Assembly: GCA_023227645.1 (NCBI GenBank)
Contig: JALNVJ010000012.1
Coordinates: 1 to 19,400, forward strand
DNA from: Bacteroidales bacterium
Lineage (GTDB): Bacteria; Bacteroidota; Bacteroidia; Bacteroidales; P3
DNA: 19,400 nucleotides
Direction: 5' to 3'
The notes below the pieces were generated by a model. That model was not told where the DNA came from, made no database searches, and was given only the letters and a program-made list of their open reading frames with translations. The first letter of the stretch is position 1. The number at the start of each line of letters is the position of its first letter. A program made the position numbers and the translations under genes. Shown in pieces: positions 1 to 7,806 of this stretch.

Positions 1-2
1 GT

Positions 3-1805
3 ATTTTCTGGTGTAATAAAAGTTTGTAAAGGGCTATAAATTGTATCTAAATTAGAGTTAATGATATAAGCTTTATACTCATATTCTGTATTAGGGCTTA
101 AATTGTAAAGGCGATATTCGAAACGAACTGTATTGAGAGATTTTATTGAAAAAGTATCTGAGATGATATTTCTATAAATAAAACCTTTTGAGATAATATT
201 TATAGGAGTATAAGTTGCCTTTAATAGTGCTGACGTATTAGTAATATTATGAGCATCCACTCTAACGCCTACTATATTGTTATAATTAAAAGTAATAATA
301 GAGTCTTGATTGTAGGCTATATTATTTATTGTGATATCAGTTACAGTTCCATTTTTTAGTGTTGGATTTAAGAGAGATGTTACGTTATTTGCTCCCGGAA
401 AAGGAGTAGAAGAAGTAAAAGAACTATCATAATTACCATTAGCAGGTTCAATAAAGCAACCTCTATCTGTTGGGATTGTATTAATATCATAAAAGTTGCT
501 TATCTTCGCATTGTCACAATGAAACACTAATATTCCTTTTCCCTCAGTATATTCATCCCATCTCTTTTGGTTTCTATTTTCCAACATAAGATATTCGTTA
601 GAACTTAAATTTATTCTATAAACCTTATTGCTATCACTTAAAGGAGGGAGAGAACAAATTAAACTATCTGTAATTATTATAGGATTAACCCAGCCTAATA
701 TTTTTCTTTCAACTCCTGAAAGAAAAGGAGGGGTAAAAGAATTATTATTATATCCACCACTTGCCATTAAATCCCAAGAACCTAAATGAATAGATAATCC
801 ACCAGAACCCGCATAGTCTGTATCATAGAAATCAGGAAGACCTAAGACATGAGACATTTCGTGGCATATTGCACCTATTCCATCACAACTTTGGTCGTAT
901 TGCAACTCCGAAGAGCAAGAGTACTTATAGAAATTAACCCCATCAAATGAAGTTCCTGAGGGAAAATTCGAAGAATGAGCCCAAATAGCATCAGTTCCAC
1001 CTCCATTATGTTGTCCTCTGCCTGGATAAATTATATGAACCATATCAACAAATCCATCATTATCATTATCAAAAGAAGCAAAATTGACATTACTATTAGC
1101 CAATGACACAGCATCATAAGCCATTTGATTAGGAAGACTATCAACATCATAAGAAGTTTGAGCTCCATAATAAGCTCTTGTATGAGGAAGTGTAAAAGGA
1201 CCAACAACAGTGAAATTTGCATTCAAAAGTCCCATAGAATTATCAAAGAAATAATCCTTAACAGAACCAGTCGCTCCATTTGAAGTGTAATTTGTTTGTG
1301 ATATTTGATTATTTATTTGACTAATATTATAAGAATCAAAACTTACATCAGAGAAATTAACCAAGATAACTAAGAAATTAGGATTACCAATTGTAGGTAC
1401 TCTTTGAATAGAGTTTTTACTATTATCTTTATATCTATCTTTTTTTTTCTTTCTTACATTCTCCAATTGATTATCACTATAGAATAAGTTTTTCTCCAAT
1501 TGATTTAAAAATAAGTTTTCTTCAATTGTTCTTTCCTCTGGATTAGAGGCCAAGACAGAAGAAGGAATTAAATCACCTTTTTCATTCTTTATGGCATAAA
1601 CCAATTCTCCTCCATTATTTCCTATTAATGTGAAATTATCAACACTTTTTGCCCACCAAATAAACTCATCACCATTAAGAGTAAAAGTGATTGAACGTCC
1701 ATCTGATTGTCTTTGAGTAAAAATTTGATTGGAGGCTGGAATAGCCCAAAGGCTTGATACAACAAGTATAAAAAAGCAGTAAAAAAACAAAAATCTTGAT
1801 TTCAT
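3..1805 (-). CDS. Secreted M6-family metalloprotease (immune inhibitor A-like), C-terminus cut by window edge
   Basis: This gene is absent from simple complete-ORF lists because it has no stop inside the window, but the frame stays open for all 601 codons from the ATG at 1805. The product begins with a signal peptide (MKSRFLFFYC then a hydrophobic run to about residue 21). The zinc-binding motif HEMSHVLGLPD lies at residues 315-325, matching the M6 pattern HExxHxxGxxD, with E316 as catalytic glutamate and H315, H319 and D325 as predicted ligands. It is followed by WDLMASG, typical of M6 enzymes. From about residue 511 the sequence looks like a fibronectin III-type beta domain. Family knowledge: M6 enzymes are secreted peptidases that attack host or food proteins. 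A T9SS sorting domain may follow beyond the window, but this is not visible. The promoter at 1846-1876 supports the start. Confidence 0.9.
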   Translation of the reverse strand, partial: MKSRFLFFYCFFILVVSSLWAIPASNQIFTQRQSDGRSITFTLNGDEFIWWAKSVDNFTLIGNNGGELVYAIKNEKGDLIPSSVLASNPEERTIEENLFLNQLEKNLFYSDNQLENVRKKKKDRYKDNSKNSIQRVPTIGNPNFLVILVNFSDVSFDSYNISQINNQISQTNYTSNGATGSVKDYFFDNSMGLLNANFTVVGPFTLPHTRAYYGAQTSYDVDSLPNQMAYDAVSLANSNVNFASFDNDNDGFVDMVHIIYPGRGQHNGGGTDAIWAHSSNFPSGTSFDGVNFYKYSCSSELQYDQSCDGIGAICHEMSHVLGLPDFYDTDYAGSGGLSIHLGSWDLMASGGYNNNSFTPPFLSGVERKILGWVNPIIITDSLICSLPPLSDSNKVYRINLSSNEYLMLENRNQKRWDEYTEGKGILVFHCDNAKISNFYDINTIPTDRGCFIEPANGNYDSSFTSSTPFPGANNVTSLLNPTLKNGTVTDITINNIAYNQDSIITFNYNNIVGVRVDAHNITNTSALLKATYTPINIISKGFIYRNIISDTFSIKSLNTVRFEYRLYNLSPNTEYEYKAYIINSNLDTIYSPLQTFITPEN

Positions 1806-1845
1806 AATATTTATTTTTATATTCTGTTACGAAAATGCTAACGTG

Positions 1846-1876
1846 CAAATGTAAACATTAAATACTAATTATCAAA
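1846..1876 (-). promoter_or_regulatory. Bacteroidota promoter for the M6 protease gene
   Basis: On the minus strand TTTG (1876-1873) is followed after 19 nt by TACATTTG (1853-1846), an exact TANNTTTG match. Transcription would begin near 1840 and give a leader of about 35 nt before the ATG at 1805. Spacing and both boxes fit the known Bacteroidota primary sigma-factor consensus. Confidence 0.6.
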
Positions 1877-1996
1877 TAAATTTAATATAATTTTTTATGT
1901 TGCAAACTCAGCCTGTATATTTACATAACAATTTGAACGCTTTTACTCTCACAAACCTTATTAAATTTTTAATATAGATGTTAATCGCAGAAATCA

Positions 1997-2043
1997 TTTC
2001 GTGAACTGAAGGTACTAAATTTTCGTACGTTCAGTTCACAAAA
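1997..2043 (-). terminator. Strong hairpin, probable terminator of the split-barrel gene
   Basis: The arms GTGAACTGAAGGTAC (2001-2015) and GTACGTTCAGTTCAC (2025-2039) are complementary over 15 bp with one mismatch and a 9-nt loop. Flanking TTT/AAA (1997-1999 and 2041-2043) can extend the stem. It starts 20 nt past the stop codon of the minus-strand gene at 2064-2459. On that strand the run after the stem is only weakly T-rich, so a protein-binding palindrome remains possible. Confidence 0.6.
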
Positions 2044-2063
2044 TAAATCTCGCAAACTATTTT

Positions 2064-2459
2064 TTAGAATTTGATTATAATAGGAGGTTCAGTAAAAGAG
2101 GATATTGTTGCAACAACATCTTTTAAATAGAAAACTTGAGTATTGCTATCATTTACAGAATATATCGACTTTAATTGAGGATATTTATCAAGCATACTTT
2201 CTCTCGCTTCAACCTTATTATCTTCCACCAAAATAGCTTGAACTCTTATCCATATATCACGACCCTTCATTGCAGAAATCTCAACTTTAGGATTTTTTGC
2301 AATTTGTTTTGAAAAAGACTTCACCTTACCAGTTTGAATATAAAGTTTGTCTTCAAAAATATTAATAGCACCAAAAGGACGAACTCGAGGTTGATCCTCA
2401 TCAATAGTGGCGATATAGAAAACCCCACATTCATTTAAAAAATCAAATACTTGTTTCAT
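2064..2459 (-). CDS. Pyridoxamine 5'-phosphate oxidase-like FMN-binding split-barrel protein
   Basis: The product is 131 aa with no signal peptide, so it is cytoplasmic. The N-terminal block (residues 1-45, FLNECGVFYIATIDEDQPRV then RPFGA and IQTGK) is the typical opening of small PNPOx-like proteins of the COG5015 type. In these, a short beta-barrel dimer binds FMN, or sometimes F420 or heme. The ending with PPIIIKF is also seen in this group. The family covers many small flavin reductases of unknown substrate, and nothing in the sequence fixes the reaction. The gene is monocistronic: it has a -7 box upstream, a hairpin downstream, and a separate promoter for the next minus-strand gene. Confidence 0.85.
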   Translation of the reverse strand: MKQVFDFLNECGVFYIATIDEDQPRVRPFGAINIFEDKLYIQTGKVKSFSKQIAKNPKVEISAMKGRDIWIRVQAILVEDNKVEARESMLDKYPQLKSIYSVNDSNTQVFYLKDVVATISSFTEPPIIIKF

Positions 2460-2477
2460 AACTTATTATTTAAGTGT

Positions 2478-2485
2478 CAAAATTA
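2478..2485 (-). promoter_or_regulatory. Candidate -7 promoter box for the split-barrel gene
   Basis: TAATTTTG on the minus strand matches TANNTTTG exactly and ends 18 nt before the ATG at 2459. No convincing TTG lies at the expected distance upstream, so the call rests on one box. Confidence 0.4.
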
Positions 2486-2642
2486 ATATTTTATTTTTGA
2501 ATAGATTGCATAAGGTTATCAAGAAAAGATTTTTAATAATACAGATTTTAACTCCATATATTTAAATATATATCAACTCTTTTTTTATTTATACTTGATT
2601 TAATTTCATTTGTTTGATCTAATTAATCTTCAAATATTGTCT

Positions 2643-3038
2643 TTATTTTACTTTCTTATAGTATAAGCTTTCTTTCCTTTGGTTCTCATCATTTATTGAA
2701 ACCTCAAGTATCAATTCTTTATTGTTGAGTTTTTTTATTTCCATAATTGAAGTGTCTTCAGCTCCTAATTGATAGGAATAAAGTTTCTTTTCCCTAATAA
2801 AATATCTCACATTAACCTCTTGTTGTCCATTTGAGATTAATAAGGTGCTATCATCTCTAAAACTATTGAAAGTTGGAGGGTATTGAGTCATATCCAAAGT
2901 ATCGGATCCTTGGATAGAATATCCTACAATAAGAATATGCTGCCACTTACCAATAATTTTCTCATCCCCATTCTTACATGAAATAAATACTATGGAGATT
3001 GACAATACTAAAACTATTATTAATGTCTTTGATTTCAT
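2643..3038 (-). CDS. Small lipoprotein with lipocalin-like beta domain
   Basis: The 131-aa product starts MKSKTLIIVLVL and reaches a lipobox ending FISC, with Cys21 as the predicted lipidation site. The residues after the cysteine (CKNGDEK) are charged, as in Bacteroidota lipoproteins exported to the outer membrane or cell surface. The mature part opens IIGKWQ, the G-x-W signature common in small lipocalin-like lipoproteins of this phylum. It then runs through short alternating beta-strands (VRYFIREKKLYSY, KELILEVS) to the end. Function and ligand are unknown. It stands alone: about 180 nt separate it from the next gene downstream and a divergent promoter region lies upstream. A degenerate promoter (TTTG 3115-3112, 16 nt, TAATTTCG 3095-3088) may drive it. 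Confidence 0.8.
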   Translation of the reverse strand: MKSKTLIIVLVLSISIVFISCKNGDEKIIGKWQHILIVGYSIQGSDTLDMTQYPPTFNSFRDDSTLLISNGQQEVNVRYFIREKKLYSYQLGAEDTSIMEIKKLNNKELILEVSINDENQRKESLYYKKVK

Positions 3039-3146
3039 ATTTCTAATTACTTGTATTTATTCAACTCTCTTATTTTTCTTTAATCGGCGAAATTAAGTAT
3101 TTATTTTCAAACAAATGATTGGATATAAAAATATCTTATTATAAAA

Positions 3147-3178
3147 TTGAGTATAAAATAAAAAACTAACTACCTTTG
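3147..3178 (+). promoter_or_regulatory. Promoter for the M20 amidohydrolase gene
   Basis: TTG at 3147-3149 is followed after 21 nt by TACCTTTG at 3171-3178, an exact TANNTTTG box. The predicted transcript starts near 3185, about 40 nt before the ATG at 3225. Confidence 0.65.
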
Positions 3179-3224
3179 TACTTTAAAACACGGAAGCAAA
3201 CATATATTAATAATTTTTACTGAA

Positions 3225-4427
3225 ATGATTAAGGATAAAACCATTAAAGAAGATATCAAAAAAATTGCTGAGAAATACTTTAACGAAATTGTTGAATATC
3301 GTCGTCATTTTCACAAATACCCAGAGCTTTCCAATTTTGAAGAAAACACTTCTAAATTTATTTGTTCAAAATTGGACGAGCTTGGTTTAGAGTATAAGAA
3401 TAACGTTGGAGGATATGGTATCTACGGTTTTGTTGAGGGCAAGAATCCTCAAAAAGACTGTGTGGCATTAAGGGCTGATATGGATGCACTACCAATTAAG
3501 GAAGAAACAGATTTGGAATTTAAGTCAGTGAATAATGGCGTTATGCATGCTTGTGGTCACGATCTTCATATGTCTTCTTTGCTTGGAGCAATAAAAATAA
3601 TAAATGAATTAAAAGATAAGTTTGAAGGAAAGGTGATGTTTATTTTTCAACCCTCAGAAGAAACTTATCCAGGGGGTGCATTAAAGATGTTAAGGGATGG
3701 GATTTTTGAGAAGATAACTCCAAGCAAGATTTTTGCTTTTCACTCTACTCCTGAGATGTATTCTGGATACATTGGGATGAAAGAAGGAAAATGTATGGCC
3801 TCAACTGATGAGATTTATATTGATATAAATGGGAGAGGTGGTCATGGAGCAACACCCGATTTGAATATTGACCCTATTCTTGCAGCCTCACATGTTGTGA
3901 TCGCACTTCAATCGATAGTTTCAAGAAATGCCAACCCTACCACTCCAACAACTTTTTCAATTGGCAAGTTTATTGGAGAGGGGAGAACAAATATTATTCC
4001 TAATTCTGTTCATATGGAAGGAATTATTAGAACATTTGATGAGGACTGGAGAAAGGAATGTCATCGCCTGATAGAAAATATCGCAACCCAAACGGCAAAG
4101 GCATTTTCTGCTGAAGCAAAAGTTTTTATTGACCATGGCTACCCTTATGTTTACAATAATCCAGAACTTACAAAATATGCCTTTGAACTTTCAAAAGAAT
4201 ATTTAGGAGAGGATAAGGTCTTGAATATTGATGCAAGAATGACCGCAGAAGATTTTTCTTATTTCTCACAAAAAGCTCCAAGTTGTTATTTTAGAGTTGG
4301 TACAAGAAAAGAAGGTATGCCTATAACTAACCTCCACACATCAGTTCTTGATATTGATGAAGAAGCCATTAAAAATGCAATGGGGATAATGTCCTATTTT
4401 GCAATTTGCTCTTTAATTGCTAAGTAA
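3225..4427 (+). CDS. M20 family amidohydrolase / metallopeptidase
   Basis: This 400-aa cytoplasmic zinc hydrolase belongs to the M20D group (aminoacylase, hippurate hydrolase, IAA-amino-acid hydrolase type), which cleaves N-acyl amino acids or related amides. Visible motifs are RRHFHKYPELS (26-36), LRADMDALPI (82-91), HACGHDLH (108-115) with predicted metal ligands C110 and H112, QPSEE (142-146) with the catalytic/metal glutamates E145-E146, H173 in AFHSTP, and LHTS near the C-terminus with H371. A dimerisation lid domain occupies roughly 185-300. All ligands are present, so it should be active. The substrate cannot be told from sequence. It has its own promoter; the next gene, hpt, follows after 41 nt with another promoter. 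Confidence 0.93.
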   Translation: MIKDKTIKEDIKKIAEKYFNEIVEYRRHFHKYPELSNFEENTSKFICSKLDELGLEYKNNVGGYGIYGFVEGKNPQKDCVALRADMDALPIKEETDLEFKSVNNGVMHACGHDLHMSSLLGAIKIINELKDKFEGKVMFIFQPSEETYPGGALKMLRDGIFEKITPSKIFAFHSTPEMYSGYIGMKEGKCMASTDEIYIDINGRGGHGATPDLNIDPILAASHVVIALQSIVSRNANPTTPTTFSIGKFIGEGRTNIIPNSVHMEGIIRTFDEDWRKECHRLIENIATQTAKAFSAEAKVFIDHGYPYVYNNPELTKYAFELSKEYLGEDKVLNIDARMTAEDFSYFSQKAPSCYFRVGTRKEGMPITNLHTSVLDIDEEAIKNAMGIMSYFAICSLIAK

Positions 4428-4450
4428 TTCATCTTTTTAGTTTAACTTTG
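4417..4450 (+). promoter_or_regulatory. Promoter for hpt-adk-obgE-PAP2
   Basis: TTG at 4417-4419 and TAACTTTG at 4443-4450 (exact TANNTTTG) are 23 nt apart. The TTG at the end of the -7 box has been mistaken for a start codon in the hpt frame. Transcription should start near 4457, leaving a very short leader before the GTG at 4469. Confidence 0.6.
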
Positions 4451-4468
4451 CATTTTAAATGTAGTTTT

Positions 4469-5011
4469 GTGGAAAAAATCAATATTAAAGGGAAAACCTT
4501 TGAAAAATATATAGAAAGCAAAGAAATTGATTTAATTATTAAGTCTTTAAGTCAAAAAATCAATAGTGATTATTTGGGAAAAGAAATATGTTTTATTGTT
4601 ATTTTGAATGGTGCTTTTCTTTTTGCTTCAGATTTATTCAAACAAATAGAAGGATTACCAACAATTACTTTCATAAAAATATCATCCTACGATGGACTTT
4701 CCTCTACAGGAAAAACTAAAGAACTAATTGGACTAAACACTGATATTAAGGGCAAGGATATAATAATAGTAGAAGATATTGTCGACACAGGTAATACAAT
4801 GGATGATATTGTTAATATGTTGAAAAAACAAGAGCCTTCTTCTTTGGAAATTTGCACACTAATGTTTAAACCACAGTCATTTAAGAAAGATTTTAACATC
4901 AAATATATCGGAAAAAAAATAAGCGACGAGTTTATTATTGGATACGGGTTTGATTTTGATGAGTACGGAAGAAACTTAAAAGATATCTATCAGATAAAAA
5001 ATAAGATATAG
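4469..5011 (+). CDS. hpt: Hypoxanthine phosphoribosyltransferase
   Basis: This purine salvage enzyme makes IMP or GMP from hypoxanthine or guanine plus PRPP in the cytoplasm. The PRPP loop IIIVEDIVDTGNTM lies at residues 98-111, with the acidic pair E102-D103. VILNGAFLFASDLF (44-57) holds the second pyrophosphate-binding loop, SSYDG (72-76) the flexible loop, and FIIGYGFDFDEYGRN (155-169) the base-binding end. I start at the GTG at 4469 (MEKINIKGKT...), giving 180 aa, close to the family's usual length. The longer frame from TTG 4448 begins inside the promoter -7 box and adds residues (HFKCSF) not expected in the family. It is the first gene of a cluster with adk (30 nt downstream) and obgE. 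Confidence 0.93.
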   Translation: MEKINIKGKTFEKYIESKEIDLIIKSLSQKINSDYLGKEICFIVILNGAFLFASDLFKQIEGLPTITFIKISSYDGLSSTGKTKELIGLNTDIKGKDIIIVEDIVDTGNTMDDIVNMLKKQEPSSLEICTLMFKPQSFKKDFNIKYIGKKISDEFIIGYGFDFDEYGRNLKDIYQIKNKI

Positions 5012-5041
5012 AAATTCAATAATTACAAAACTGAAAACACT

Positions 5042-6205
5042 ATGTTAAGTATCGTATTGTTTGGAGCTCCAGGAGCAGGAAAAGGAACTCAATCAAAAAT
5101 GTTAATCGAGAAATATAACCTTACCTACATTTCAACTGGAGACATACTTAGGAAAGAAATAGCAGAAGGGACAGAAATAGGACTTCAAGCCAAAGGAATT
5201 ATTAACCAAGGAGGACTTGTTGACGATGAGATAATTGTTCAAATTATAGAAAAAACAATTGAAAACTCAACAACAGGAGGAATTCTTTTTGATGGATTTC
5301 CAAGAACAGTTGTTCAGGCATATATATTAGAAGGACTCCTTCATAGAATGAATAGTCGACTTCTCTGCTTACTTTCATTGGAAGCTCCAAGAGAATTACT
5401 AATAGAAAGAATGATTAAGAGGTCTTCAATTGAGGGGAGAGAAGATGATAAGACGGATGTTATCCTAAATCGCTTTAATGAATACGATAACAAAACCATT
5501 CCAGTAGCTGAATTCTATAAAGAAAAAGGTATTTACTGCCCAATTGATGGTGTTGGCACTGTTGATGAAGTATTTGAAAGATTGGAATCAGTTATTGATA
5601 AAACTCTTGAAAATGCATATAGAAATATAATTCTATTTGGAGCCCCTGGTTCTGGAAGAGGAACTCAAGCCAAGAACTTAGCTAAAAAATATGAATTGGT
5701 TTATGTTTCAACCGGAGCAATGATTAGGGAGGAGATTGCGGCAGAAACAGAAATTGGGAACGAATGTAAACACTATATTGAGAAAGGAGATAATGTTCCT
5801 GACTTAATAGCTATTCAACTTATTGAACAAAAGATTTCACAAAACTCAAACACAAAAGGATTCCTATTTAAAGGATTCCCTTCGTCTTATGTTCAAGCCT
5901 ATATTATGGATGGTATTCTTGAAAAAAGGCATACTTTTGTTACTTGTATGATTGAAATGCAATCAAATACCCTACAATGTATTAAGAGATTAACTCAAAG
6001 GAGTAAGACAGAGAGAAGAAGAGTTTATGATATGGACCCTGAAATAATTATTCATCGTCTTGAAAGCTATGAAGAATCAGCATCAAAAGTTAGATCCTAT
6101 TACCAAAAGAAAAATAAATACTATAGCGTAAATTCTGATGGTAATGTTGATGATGTTTTTGAAACTCTTTGCAACACTGTTGATGAGGCTTTAAAGAAAG
6201 TCTAA
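5042..6205 (+). CDS. adk: Tandem two-domain adenylate kinase with degenerate second half
   Basis: The 387-aa product is two adenylate kinase domains in tandem, twice the usual length of about 190. Domain 1 (1-193) is complete and of the short-LID type: Walker A GAPGAGKGT with K14, STGD (31-34), R37, FDGFPRT (83-89) with AMP-binding R88, and LID GREDD (132-136). It should convert ATP + AMP to 2 ADP. Domain 2 (194-387) aligns along its length (GAPGSGRGT 200-208, STGA 223-226, FKGFPSS 276-282). However, it has lost the P-loop lysine (R206), the STGD aspartate (A226), the FDG aspartate (K277) and the AMP arginine (S281). I infer an internal duplication in which the second half became a non-catalytic, perhaps regulatory or structural, domain. 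The frame is clean with no stop between halves. It lies between hpt and obgE. Confidence 0.93.
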   Translation: MLSIVLFGAPGAGKGTQSKMLIEKYNLTYISTGDILRKEIAEGTEIGLQAKGIINQGGLVDDEIIVQIIEKTIENSTTGGILFDGFPRTVVQAYILEGLLHRMNSRLLCLLSLEAPRELLIERMIKRSSIEGREDDKTDVILNRFNEYDNKTIPVAEFYKEKGIYCPIDGVGTVDEVFERLESVIDKTLENAYRNIILFGAPGSGRGTQAKNLAKKYELVYVSTGAMIREEIAAETEIGNECKHYIEKGDNVPDLIAIQLIEQKISQNSNTKGFLFKGFPSSYVQAYIMDGILEKRHTFVTCMIEMQSNTLQCIKRLTQRSKTERRRVYDMDPEIIIHRLESYEESASKVRSYYQKKNKYYSVNSDGNVDDVFETLCNTVDEALKKV

Positions 6206-6213
6206 TTTTAAAA

Positions 6214-6235
6214 AAATAAATACTAAATAAATACT
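6214..6235 (+). repeat. Two tandem copies of an 11-nt A/T repeat in the obgE leader
   Basis: AAATAAATACT occurs twice head-to-tail (6214-6224 and 6225-6235), followed by a partial third copy (AAATAAT) that runs into the obgE ATG at 6243. The region is the translation-initiation zone of obgE and has no Shine-Dalgarno sequence. Confidence 0.6.
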
Positions 6236-6242
6236 AAATAAT

Positions 6243-7244
6243 ATGCGTTCAAATTTTGTAGATTATGTGAAGATTAACTGTAGGAGTGGAAAAGGAGGAT
6301 CGGGAAGCACCCACCTTTTAAGAACACGTCAAACAGCTAAGGGAGGTCCTGATGGAGGAGATGGAGGAAGAGGAGGCCATATTATATTAAGAGGAAATAA
6401 ACAATTTTGGACACTCCTGCATCTAAAATACACAAAGCATTTAATTGCTCAAGGTGGAGGATCAGGAGGGAGAAGCCGTCTAACAGGAGCTGACGGCGAA
6501 GATATTATTATAGATGTGCCACTAGGAACAGTCTGCAAGGATGAACTTACAGGAGAAATAGATTGCGAAATTATTGAAGAAGGACAAATGGTTATCATTG
6601 CAAAAGGTGGTAGAGGCGGACAAGGCAATGACCATTTTAAATCTTCAACTTTCCAAACCCCTCGCTATGCTCAACCAGGAGAAGAAGGACAAGAACTATG
6701 GAAAGTAATTGAGCTTAAAATCTTAGCAGATGTTGGATTAGTAGGCTTTCCAAATGCAGGAAAAAGTACATTGCTTAGTGTTATTTCAGCAGCCAAACCA
6801 GAAATTGGAGATTATCCATTTACTACCCTGACTCCAAATCTTGGAATTGTTAGTTATAGGGATGATAAATCCTTTATTATGGCAGATATTCCAGGGATAA
6901 TAGAAGGAGCATCAGAAGGTAAAGGACTAGGACTTCGTTTCCTTCGACATATTGAAAGAAACTCCCTCCTACTTTTTATGGTTCCTTGCGACACGGATGA
7001 TATTAAAAAAGAATATAATATCCTTTTAAAGGAACTTGAAAACTTTAATCCAGAACTAATGGATAAGGATAGAATTCTAGCAATAACCAAATCTGATATG
7101 TTAGATCAAGGGATGATAGATGAAATGGAAAAATTACTTCCCTCAGGAATAAAAACTTTATTTATATCTTCGGTTGCAAGAAAAGGATTAGTGGAACTGA
7201 AAGATTTAATTTGGAAAATCCTAAATGAAGAAATTGATAGATAA
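6243..7244 (+). CDS. obgE: Obg family GTPase (ObgE/CgtA)
   Basis: This essential GTPase acts in late 50S ribosome assembly and links growth to nucleotide state. The glycine-rich Obg fold fills residues 1-158 (SGKGGSGS at 15-22, GGPDGGDGGRGG at 34-45). The G domain follows: G1 GFPNAGKST (168-176), G2 with T194-T195, G3 DIPG (215-218), G4 TKSD (282-285) and G5 around SSVARKG near 309-315. The 333-aa product ends soon after the G domain, with no room for the extra C-terminal domain some Obg proteins have. It follows adk by 37 nt. Its last 20 nt overlap the start of the PAP2 gene, so the two are probably translationally coupled. Confidence 0.96.
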   Translation: MRSNFVDYVKINCRSGKGGSGSTHLLRTRQTAKGGPDGGDGGRGGHIILRGNKQFWTLLHLKYTKHLIAQGGGSGGRSRLTGADGEDIIIDVPLGTVCKDELTGEIDCEIIEEGQMVIIAKGGRGGQGNDHFKSSTFQTPRYAQPGEEGQELWKVIELKILADVGLVGFPNAGKSTLLSVISAAKPEIGDYPFTTLTPNLGIVSYRDDKSFIMADIPGIIEGASEGKGLGLRFLRHIERNSLLLFMVPCDTDDIKKEYNILLKELENFNPELMDKDRILAITKSDMLDQGMIDEMEKLLPSGIKTLFISSVARKGLVELKDLIWKILNEEIDR

Positions 7245-7806
7245 AGATATAGAACTTTTCTACCTAATTAATGGACAAAGGAATGAATTCTTTGATTATA
7301 TGTTTTCATTCCTAAGTCATAATCTCTCCTCCTTTCTTTTCATCCTTATTGCTATAATATTTCTAACAATAAAGAAATTCAAAAAACAATTTTGGATACT
7401 ATTAATCCTAGTTATTCTATCCTTCCTTTTGGCAGATAGGATATCAGTACTTTGTTTTAAGGATGTCTTTGAAAGACTTAGGCCAAGCCATGCCTTAGAA
7501 GGAGTTAAGCTCGTAAAGCTTGAATCATGGAAATTAGTATATGACCATAAAGGAGGACAGTACGGATTCGTCTCCTCCCATGCAGCAAATTCTTTTTCCA
7601 TAGCAACAATTTTTATCTTATTAGGGAAGAAATACAAACTCTTTTCCATACTTATATTATTATGGGCAATCTTGGTATCCTATTCAAGAATCTACTGTGG
7701 AGTCCATTACCCAGGAGATATTATAGGCGGAGCCCTATTAGGAGTATTAATTGGCTATTTTATAATATTCCTATATAAACAAGTCCAGAAGAAGTTTAAT
7801 ATCTAA
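7225..7806 (+). CDS. PAP2 family membrane phosphatase
   Basis: This 193-aa integral membrane protein has about five helices (roughly 34-50, 55-72, 118-134, 138-153, 165-184). The three phosphatase signatures are present: KDVFERLRP (79-87, K-x6-RP), SSH (117-119, standing for PSGH) and SRIYCGVHYPGD (154-165, SR-x5-H-x3-D), with H119 and H161 as predicted catalytic histidines. Family members remove phosphate from lipid pyrophosphates such as undecaprenyl-PP, from phosphatidate, or from lipid A; the substrate here is unknown. The ATG at 7225 lies inside obgE and gives the usual short N-terminus. It is the last gene of the cluster; its TAA overlaps the stop codon of the convergent gene. Confidence 0.9.
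   Translation: MKKLIDKDIELFYLINGQRNEFFDYMFSFLSHNLSSFLFILIAIIFLTIKKFKKQFWILLILVILSFLLADRISVLCFKDVFERLRPSHALEGVKLVKLESWKLVYDHKGGQYGFVSSHAANSFSIATIFILLGKKYKLFSILILLWAILVSYSRIYCGVHYPGDIIGGALLGVLIGYFIIFLYKQVQKKFNI

Noticed and set aside
1031..1222. 63-aa minus-strand reading frame rich in Leu and Met
   Set aside because: It lies within the M6 protease gene in another frame, and its composition is that of shadow translation of AT-rich DNA.
2556..2571. 16-bp palindrome ATATATTTAAATATAT
   Set aside because: It is pure A/T in an AT-rich gap, likely by chance, and has no association with a promoter or stop codon.
4448..4468. TTG-initiated N-terminal extension of hpt
   Set aside because: The TTG is part of the TAACTTTG promoter box, and the extra residues do not fit the family; GTG 4469 gives the usual length.
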